From assembly GCA_905178155.1 (NCBI GenBank), contig CAJINV010000001.1:3735706-3799705 (forward strand): a stretch of DNA of 64,000 nucleotides. The letters run 5' to 3'. The notes beneath the pieces are model-generated. The model did no database searches and was not told the origin of the DNA. It worked only from the letters and a program-made list of their open reading frames with translations. The stretch comes from Amoebophrya sp. A120 (Eukaryota; Sar; Dinophyceae; Syndiniales; Amoebophryaceae). Below, one piece after another: positions 56,204 to 64,000 of this stretch (position 1 is the first letter of the stretch; each line of letters opens with the position of its first letter). The translations under genes and the position numbers were made by a program.

Positions 56204-57285
56204 CTTTTGTGTAATATGATTGAGCAGCACTTGGAATTATTGCACTTCTTGGGAGTCTTAGTTACGCCTGTTGAGCGACGCGCGTCTATTGTACGACTTA
56301 ATAAAACCACTTCTACTCTTCATATCAAAATTTTTAGGATCGAAGTCTGTATTCGGAGCTAGTTTGTGGTTCTCGATTGCGTTCTCTCACGCATGAAACG
56401 GGAAAGGTAAAAATTTGTGTGGGAGACACGCATGCAAGTATGAACATGAATTATATGTAAAAGTAAGGAACGATTCCTGGTGGACTTGAAGTGCTTAGTA
56501 CTACACACGGAACTTTCTATTTTCCTCAGTTTCTACTTTTTTCTCGTAGTAGTACTACACAGAGGTGTGATCCATTTAGAGCAGAAGCGTCCAAAGCGAC
56601 ACGAGACGCAAATTTGACGCTTCGGCTCAGTATATGAAAGTAGCTATTTGTGCAGAAATAGTCTGCTTGTTCTAATGGACAAAAGAATTACTAAATTCGA
56701 ATTTCTGTCGCACAATTATGGGAATGTAGCAACTCAACTAACAGCATTGTGGCTTCATCTCGTGTCTTATGTCCTGGCTGTGGCGCTCCTGTGTTCTATG
56801 TGCCGTCCGTCTGCAGAAGCGAAGCGTCTTGAGATATGACCTGCGTGGACATCACAGAAAGCAAAGCGATCCTATTTCATGTAAAGCAATTCAGACGTCA
56901 ACATCGCCATTCTTGACGCAACAAGATCCCACTCAAGCGCACGACATATTGAAAACAAAGCGCAATTTCTCTTGCACGTGGAGGTGGCACCTCCAGCATG
57001 CACAAGCTCATCCTACTACGATCAATGAGTGACGAGTCCGTAGATGATCAAAGCTCGAGAATTTCATCTACAATTACGTAACTCGCCAGCGGTTTCTACA
57101 ACTTTTACCTACTAGTTTAGTGGCTCTAACGCGCACTTTTTTTCATTTTAGAACCACGAAGCAAAACTTGACTTTACGGATAGATACGGACGTGCACGAA
57201 GAAGTCGCTCGGGGCTTCTTCCCATTACGTCAACAGTACAGTTGTACATTGCTTTACGCTACCCCGAAGGAAAAAAGCATACAAA
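56204..57285. other. Intergenic stretch, no supported gene
   Basis: AT-rich spacer before UMP1. Short frames at 56648-57032 are unrecognised. Nothing else seen. Confidence 0.4.
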
Positions 57286-58394
57286 ATGAGTGACAGTCTG
57301 AAGCTTTCCATGCCTCATGAGAGGCCAAACCGCTCGATGGAGAACGAAAAGCTGCAGGGCCCGGTAAGCACACAAGTTTACGATGTTGCATAGTACTTGC
57401 TTGGGTTTACCATGAGTAGATATCGCTTTCTGGTTGAAAAATTAGCTCGAAATAAGGCCACTTAATTTTGTTTCGAGGAGTTCCTGATGAAGAACTTGTA
57501 ACTTTTTTTGCAGGTCGGGAATATCGGCAAGGCGGACCACCCTGTGCAGAAAATCCAGCTGCAGAGCACACGTGACAAGCTGAAGATGGAGGATAGGCTG
57601 GACACTGTTGTTTTCGGTAAAAAGAAGATATTGACAGGTTTCCTTTTGATGAAGTGGATGTTGTTTCCATTTTTCACCGCTCGCATACGCATGGTGAAAA
57701 TTCTGCCAAAGATGAAAATGAAAAAAAATGCAAATGAGATGTAAGGAACAAAAACTACACGACAGGATCTCACGTGAGCATGCGAAATCGAATGGAGAGG
57801 ACAATTATGGATTGCAAAAATGTCTGGGTCTGGAAGATTGCGAGATTTGTCATGCTTGCCTGGCATGACAAAAAAGTTTGTGATGCGTGTCCAAGAAGAG
57901 ACCCTGGTGCCTGTCATGCAAAAACGCAGTTTCTCATGCGAACAAAGCAACACAAAATAGCGCAGATATTTCTCATGCTTGGCTGTGCATTACAGAGCAC
58001 TCACTATTCCCAACATAGCATTACAAGTTTCCAGATCCAGACATTTTTACATTTCATGACAATGCTGGCCCAATACCAGCGGCTTCCCGGATTGCAGTCG
58101 AGCTTTGTCGGTCTCGAGGCGCATTTAGACCTGGACGAAACACTTGAGTAAGTTTTTGTTATTTATTGCTTTCCTCTTGACCGACTTGTCTCATGACAGG
58201 ATGTGCCTGCCACAGTTTCGCACTTATAACAAAGGGAGAGCAAGTTGAAAACTTTCAATCAAGAGGATCAAAATTTATGCAAAAAAATCAGATTCGAAGA
58301 CTTCCTGAACCGAAAAGACATGGCGCCAGTACCGGAAATGGGATTCCACCACACCATGCACGACGTCCTCGAGAACAAGTTGTACAACAAATAA
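57286..58394 (+). CDS. UMP1: UMP1/POMP, 20S proteasome maturation factor
   Basis: Assembly chaperone that joins half-proteasomes and is degraded as the first substrate of the new 20S particle. Five exons (57286-57363, 57514-57616, 57766-57805, 58064-58147, 58292-58394) give 135 residues, normal for the family (~140). Conserved landmarks: HPVQKIQLQ, GSHVSMRNRMERTM, QRLPGLQSSFVGLEAHLDLDET, FEDFLN and the C-terminal PEMGFHHTMHDVLENKL. Intron 3 is an introner; introns 1, 2 and 4 are GT-AG. Exon 3 is only 40 bases. Identification rests on motif order, and phases agree at every junction. Confidence 0.93.
57806..58058. mobile_element. Introner 15 (TGGGTCTGG family, 253 bp)
   Basis: The left TIR TATGGATTGCAAAAATGTCT, then GGGTCTGG, is matched by the complement of the right end CATGAAATGTAAAAATGTCT. 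The exact flanking repeat is ACAAT. Excision rebuilds RMERTMLAQYQRLPG, a conserved UMP1 segment. Confidence 0.96.
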
Positions 58395-59040
58395 ATAACC
58401 ACACAGAACTGCGCTCATCTCCCTTAGACACAAACATTTTTTGAAGAAATCCCCCGACCTGGATCAGACAGAAGTAAACAGACGACAAACATCAAAGAGC
58501 ACAGTAGCAAACTACGCTGTTCCTGTTTCGAAAACGAAATTTTTTATTGCTGCCTGTTTCAGCACGTGATGTTCCTCGGCGAGAAATGCAGTTGCTATGT
58601 ATGCGCAAAAGCGAATGACATGGCTTCATCTCAACAACATCGTCTGTGATCTCCGTTTTCGTTTCCTTAGTGTCATTAGAATGTCGTCGTCGAAATCGAG
58701 GAGAGCGCGCTTCTAGATGAGAGATCGGCATTGTGCTCGCTTTCGTTACTTCCTCGAAGCAGTCGTTTTCGCAATCGCAGTCGTTTCTATCAAAGGGAGG
58801 TGCATCTTCGTCTTCTCGGGCACCTCGAAGCAAGTTGTCGTTGTCGTTTTGTTCGCGAAAAAAAGAAGCAAAGGTGAAATCTACGTGAACTCATTTAGAA
58901 AGCAAGCGCAAAAAGGTAAAGAGTAAGTATCCACTCCGGGGGTGGAGAAGCACGTTGCATGTATGCTGTATTCTTAACCAAGTAGTAGAAAAGAATCTGA
59001 CCTCGAATCCCACACTGAGTCTGATCGTGCGGTGTGCGCA
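58395..59040. other. Intergenic stretch, no supported gene
   Basis: Spacer between UMP1 and the aspartyl protease. A 113-codon minus-strand frame at 58492-58833 is unrecognised. Nothing else seen. Confidence 0.4.
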
Positions 59041-62000
59041 ATGTCACGGCAAATGTCGGTGGCTCGGAGAAAGAACAAATCGAGTACTGGTAGCGGACTG
59101 ATGCAGAGAGGACCGACTCGAAGACTTGCTACCGCGTGTGCGGCGACTGCGCTGGCAGCCACCTCTGTGCTGGGAAGTAGAAGTGCGGGAGAAAGCAGTA
59201 CTAGTCCGGAACAGGAACGACCTCGTCACGATCCAGCGGCTGCCACGACCGCAGCAGAGAACGAGAGTTCATGCTCCTCTGTGGAAGTTGACGAAGACAA
59301 TCAGCGCGAACTCGCGGCTGACCGCAGTTCTTCACCCTCATCTCCGCCTGGATATGGGGGCTCAACTTCTTCGTCAACGAACCCCCATCAAGCCCCCAGT
59401 TCTTCAGGCAGGCTGAAAGTGCCGAAGTTTTCCTCGCAGAATTTGCGAGCGTCGTCTTCCACTTCCTCGCTGTTCTTGCAGATGGGTTCTGACGGGGCCG
59501 CCGGAGAGGCGAACACAAAGAACTCAGATGGTAAAAATTCGAAGGAACCGCATTACGATCCGGCGCACATCCACACGGACTTGGAGAAGCGGCTGGGGCA
59601 CTCTTTGGGATACGTGTTGAGGAAAAAGTCCGCGCGGCCAGACGACTACTACTTTTTCGAACAGCACGAGGCGAAGCACATCCACCCACCGCACGATCCG
59701 ACGGACCGGGGGCACCAGCCGGTGAGCGGGAGGATCCGGACGCACGGCTACGTGCCGTTCATGACCCACGTCGACGAAGAAACGCATTCCATGCTGCAGC
59801 TCGCGGAAGTATTCACAGAAAAAAACGCATCCACATCCATTTTTTGCATAGCAAACAGATGACTTGATACGTGTTCTGCATGACAAATTGGATGTGGATG
59901 GGTTTTTTTCTGTGGATAGGAAGACGACACCGAAATCCACGAGCGACCCTACCACTACGCGCCCTCAGCTAGCTCCCTGCGGAAACTGGACGCGCACCAT
60001 GAGGAAGTAAGGATGGTTTTCTCGCATGTGTATTTTTTGGTCCTCGTTTCGCTTTCATTCGCCCGCGCGCGTGCTGCGGCTGTTCTTCCTGACACATCAA
60101 TCAAGTAGAGCTTGTGAGGTAGCACGACGAAGATGAACATGAATCAGAGTCGCTTCCACGCCCGGAATCAAATTTCCATCGTAGGTGCGCGCCATGGTGC
60201 TCACGAAGAAAGACGCTGGGGAAAACACCGCGACCGCAGAGAACGTGCCACAGAGCACGCTACCAGAGCAGCCAAGAACGAGTGACGCAGTAGAAGAGCA
60301 GCGTCCGAAACAGTTCGGCAAGAAGAAGAATCTTCGTCCTCAGCGTACAACAGGAAGTTCCTGGATGCAGCAAACGCTGCAAAGTTCGTTTCCGAGTGCC
60401 CTTTCCGCGCAGGAGCCGCGGGATAGCAAGATTCAGAAGACGGTCACGGAGCAGGAAATCAACGTACAGGTGGACGGTATGTTCGCCGACAGTAGTACTA
60501 CTAACGCATATTACTCGTCTCCATCGTCATCTCCGGAGAGTGACTCCGAGGTGACGCTTTTGGATATCGACGAGGGCATGTTGCGGTCGAAATACCTCGC
60601 CGAGGCCGAGCGCGAGAACTTCTCCTGGACGTACAAGCTGCAGAGCGCCGTTTCGTCCTTTCTGCAAGACATCGCCAGCCACTTTACCGGGCACATTGAC
60701 CTGAAGCACCTGGGCGCGAAAGTGGGGGAACTACTGGCCCCCACGTGGTCCTCGGAAGAGAAGGAAGACAACGAGTCACTCACCGACGAGCTGGCGAAGA
60801 CGTACCACGGGGTGTTCAGCGAGAGCCACAAGACCACACCGCTGACGGACAAGCGCGACGCCACGTCGCAGCATTTGGGCACGATCTTCGTGGGGAGGCA
60901 GCAGCAGCGGCTCAACGTCATTTTCGACTCGGGATCCACAAACTTGTGGCTCGCAGCTGCGTATAGATACGATTGTTCTCAATGATTTTTGGTCTGATGC
61001 GAGGTCGAATCATGTTTAATTTTATTTGCGGACCGGTTCCGCCTTGCATTATTTTTTTCTTCTCACCAGCTGTGGCTGCAAAATGAGAGGGAAAACTTTG
61101 AAAATTAAAAAAACTTAACAGCGAGTGCGACAGCGTTCGGTGCCAGGAAAACAAGGAGACCCTGTACGACATTCACAAGTCGGGCAAGGAGGCGACCGAC
61201 CTGTGCAGTGTCGACCGGCAGGCGTGCAACTCGATCCGCATCGAATTTGGCTCTGGTTCGCTCGGGGGGCCCCTGGGCACGGACACGCTTTACCTGGCGG
61301 GGCACAAGATCGAAAACCAGCGGTTCGCGCTGATCCACGAGGAGAGCGGCTCGGTGTTTGACTCGCTGAAGTACGGCGGCATCATGGGCCTTGCGTTCGA
61401 GGACATGAGCTCGCCCCGGCTGAAGTCGGTGATCACCAACGCGATCGCCAACAACGTGTTCCAGGGGCAGAACATCATGGCCTTCTACTTCACGAAGAAC
61501 CCGAACATTCGGTCCGGCGCCTACTTTGGGGGTGTCAACCCGAGGGTGTACCACGGCGTGCCGGTCTGCTTGGACGTGCAGAAGGAGCATTACTGGCAAA
61601 CCGGGCTGAAGCGGATGGGCTTCCGGTTCGGGCCCCACGGGAAAACCAGCTGGGTCACGCATCCCGTGGGCGGCGATCCACCGAAAAGCATCTTCTGGGA
61701 CACAGGTTTTTGTTTTTTGATTTTGTGCATTTGATGTTGCGATGCAGCAATTCCAATAATTTATTTCGAAAACAAACAATAAAGCCCTTCTCGTATCACG
61801 GCAGAAAAAAACGACAAAAACTTTCAAATTTAAACGACAAGGTACTACCTGGAATGGCGGCCCGACTTACATGACGCGACACAATCTGGATTTCTTGCAC
61901 GCAAACGGTGGTTGGAATTCCGTGGAGTGTTCGAAGCTACACGTCAAGACCGGCACAGAGAAGATCCCTTACCTGGTTCTGGACTTGTGTATGGACACGG

Positions 62001-62572
62001 ATTGCGAAGATATCTACCGCGTCGTGCAGGTATTATCCGCGTGAGTTCAACACTTTATGCTGATACAATGCGAAAGCGAAAGAGTTTAGGTGGAAGCCTG
62101 GAAGGAGTTTTTGCTTACCTAGACCACAACAAATAAATCAAAAGTCAGCATTTCGATTTCGCCAGTGCGAAGGAAGTTGTCGTGCTTTTTATCAAAAGGA
62201 GAACTAAAGAATTTCGTTTGCGACTTTCCTAAAAACATCATTCAGCCTCCGGAGCAGTGGTACGTGGGCGGCGGCGGCGGGCTGTGCAAGCCCGCTTTCA
62301 TGTCCATCGACGTACCTCCGCCGTACGGGCCCGACATTTTTGTGACCGGGGAGATCTTCATGCGGTCGTTCTTCACGATTTTCGACCGGGGTTCGGAAAA
62401 CGGGAAGCAGTCCCGTGTGTGCATCGCGAAGAACAAAACGCCAAAGGAGCTGAGCGAAGCGGACTACGAACAGGCCACGGAACTGTCCAGTCCGCGGGTG
62501 GTGCACCGGGTTTTCGAGACGAGGCACCGCCCGGACGAGCCCTACGGCAAGGATGCGGATCGGGATGGATAA
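59041..62572 (+). CDS. Pepsin-family aspartyl protease with long N-terminal region
   Basis: Family A1 endopeptidase, probably membrane-anchored or secretory. Six exons: 59041-59809, 59924-60006, 60185-60960, 61122-61705, 61842-62029, 62210-62572; 920 residues. A basic N-terminus and one short hydrophobic segment (LATACAATALAATSVLG, ~30-46) suggest a signal anchor. About 450 Ser/Glu-rich residues follow, then the bilobed protease: FDSGSTNLWLA (Asp532), FGSGSLGGPLGTDTL, GIMGLAF and WDTGTTWNGG (Asp736, motif split by an intron). The usual flap Tyr (YGTGS in pepsin) is Phe here. The C-terminal lobe has extra Cys residues and ends in a charged tail. Intron 1 is an introner; the rest are GT-AG. The acceptor of the last intron (62209) is the in-phase choice. 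Apicomplexan relatives act in processing of exported proteins; substrate unknown here. Confidence 0.95.
59810..59918. mobile_element. Introner 16 (smallest, 109 bp)
   Basis: The left TIR TATTCACAG(A7)CGCATCCACATCCA is matched by the complement of the right end, TATCCACAG(A7)CCCATCCACATCCA, leaving only about 50 bases of interior. The exact flanking repeat is GGAAG. Excision joins LQLAED to DTEIHERPYHY in frame. Close to the minimum length for an intron. Confidence 0.95.
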
Positions 62573-63372
62573 GAAGATTTACTTGGAACGGATCGCTTGT
62601 GACTCAAGAAAAGGATTGCCACTCTACGTCTACTCTTGTGAATGATATCGCACTCAAATGTACACTGAAAAATATTTACACCTTGAATGAAATAATTTGT
62701 TGTGGTATTTCAAAAGTATAGTCAAGCTAAAGAGTAAAAGTAATACGCGTTGGAAAAGGAAATTGAACCGAAAAAAAACGTATGTACCAAAAAACCATGT
62801 TGCAGACTTGCTACTTCCATGTACGAAAACATCGATCTTCAAAAAGAGTTTTTCAATAAAAGCTTCGCGCGTGCTTACATCTTACTGAAAATCAATTGAT
62901 TGTACTACCGATACTTGATGCATGTTGACAGGAGAACGTAGATACGGATTTGGGAGGAGTCTGTAGTAAAACCGACAAGAAAACGAGGTGACAGAAGTTC
63001 AATCTTGATGTTCTTGATTCTTCATGCGCTGCCTGACGCGTGCGTAAAACGGGCAAGAATGAAAACGAAGACAGAAGTCGCGGTCTGAAGGCCGTCTTCT
63101 AATGGGACTGGGAAAAGAAGCCCAAGCCTTAGCCTTGTTTGCGTACGAATTTGATTTGCCAATCAGAGGACGTCGGACACGACGAGCAAAACGAAAGAGT
63201 TACAACCCATTGTCAAGAATAAGCAAAAGCCGACACCAAAACGCAAATTCAAACGACAACAATAAACGTGTTTTTTTGTCTGGTGGGTAGTGCATCATCA
63301 AGAGTATTTCTCTGTTCCACTTTTTGCACTCAAGTGGTGCCAACTCACTATCTCGAAGAACAAGCCAAGATA
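62573..63372. other. Intergenic stretch, no supported gene
   Basis: AT-rich spacer after the protease gene. Only short frames (62697-62888, 63102-63290) without recognisable features. Confidence 0.4.
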
Positions 63373-64000
63373 ATGTCTGCAGCTTCTGTAGCGACGTGGA
63401 AGGCGGCACCTTCCCCGGCTTACGGAGCCTGGGTTGAAGGGCGCGTGCGAACATGCCTGACAAACCTCGAGGCGCGAGCAACGGAAGAGGTCAATGCGCG
63501 ACGCAGGTCTATTGAGCGCGACCCTTCAAAAACTGCTGACATCCTCAAGCAGGGCTCTGCGCTTGCGGAAACGATCAAAGGCCTCAGCGGGGTCTTGGAC
63601 CGGCACACTGCCTGTCTCCGCGCCGCGCGTGCAGGAAAGTTTTGCGAGCACGACGACTTATCACTCCTCGGGGTGACGAGCTGCTGCGTCTGGACTCCAG
63701 GGAAGGCAGTGGATCCAGCGACAACTACAGACACGGAAGACGGGGGCGGTCAGTTGCCCGCTCCTCCGGACGAGGCGGCTGCTGATCGTTTCGCTTTCGG
63801 CACCGCACTCGAAGAGTGCACGCGTACTGCGGTCCGGGCGGGTGGTGGACGAGTCTCAGTGAACATCAAACGCTCTCCCTCTCTGCACAGCAGCGCAGTA
63901 AAGACACTCGGAGACGAGATCTTGCAGGACCAAATGCGGGCATGGATGGTGGCTGTACGCCGGGGCTTTGGCAAGCCAGCACTAATGCCGAACTTCCCCG
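63373..64000 (+). CDS. Partial unknown protein, open at window end
   Basis: An ATG frame of 209 codons runs without a stop to the last base of the window, so the gene continues beyond it. It starts MSAASVATWKAAPSPAYG and contains helical, charged sequence (CLTNLEARATEEVNARRRS, ILKQGSALAETIKGLSG) followed by an acidic/Gly linker and ALEECTRTAVRAGG. GC-rich codon use matches the neighbouring genes. No family is recognised and no intron is apparent. Same strand as every other gene here. Confidence 0.6.
   Translation, partial: MSAASVATWKAAPSPAYGAWVEGRVRTCLTNLEARATEEVNARRRSIERDPSKTADILKQGSALAETIKGLSGVLDRHTACLRAARAGKFCEHDDLSLLGVTSCCVWTPGKAVDPATTTDTEDGGGQLPAPPDEAAADRFAFGTALEECTRTAVRAGGGRVSVNIKRSPSLHSSAVKTLGDEILQDQMRAWMVAVRRGFGKPALMPNFP

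Overview
The window looks like nuclear DNA of an alveolate protist. The best fit is a syndinian-type parasitic dinoflagellate close to Amoebophrya. Three things support this: intron-rich eukaryotic housekeeping genes (VPS28, a FIG4-like SAC phosphatase, an SR splicing factor, CCT5, a TBC Rab-GAP, UMP1/POMP, a pepsin-type protease); a CPW-WPC protein, a family known mainly from apicomplexans and their relatives; and coding sequence cut repeatedly by short elements with terminal inverted repeats (TIRs) and 5-bp target duplications that behave as introns (introners). The species assignment is inference.

Layout. 1-3.3 kb: repeats, no convincing gene. 3.4-4.7 kb: VPS28. 6.1-6.7 kb: GGGCCC-rich inverted repeat. 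6.9-9.9 kb: Ser-rich unknown protein with one introner. 11.9-13.6 kb: CPW-WPC protein with three introners, followed by a 264-bp foldback element. 14.8-18.7 kb: an unknown gene interrupted by a 2.65-kb TIR element whose removal rejoins the frame. 19.5-26.8 kb: 2411-codon FIG4-like phosphatase without introns. 27.9-31.7 kb: protein with a CW-like finger and UIM-like motifs. 32.4-34.8 kb: MORN-repeat protein. 35.9-41.8 kb: C2-domain protein with a 3.4-kb first intron holding repeated exon-end cassettes. 42.6-44.1 kb: RRM/SR protein. 45.2-48.2 kb: CCT5. 49.9-52.8 kb: TBC Rab-GAP. 53.7-56.2 kb: IQ-like protein. 57.3-58.4 kb: UMP1. 59.0-62.6 kb: aspartyl protease. 63.4 kb to the end: an open partial gene.

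All 15 supported genes lie on the + strand, as in the long unidirectional gene clusters of dinoflagellates. Functions are mixed: endosomal sorting and phosphoinositides (VPS28, FIG4-like, TBC, C2), proteostasis (CCT5, UMP1, aspartyl protease, UIM protein) and RNA processing (SR protein). Nothing suggests an operon-like pathway.

The main discovery is the set of 16 introners in eight genes. Each is bounded by imperfect TIRs starting TAT or TAC and by a 5-bp direct repeat (12 exact, 4 with one mismatch). In all 16, removing the element plus one repeat copy restores the frame, often in the middle of a conserved motif. Ordinary GT-AG introns occur beside them. The 2.65-kb element follows the same rule and may be a giant member or an ancestor-like relative.
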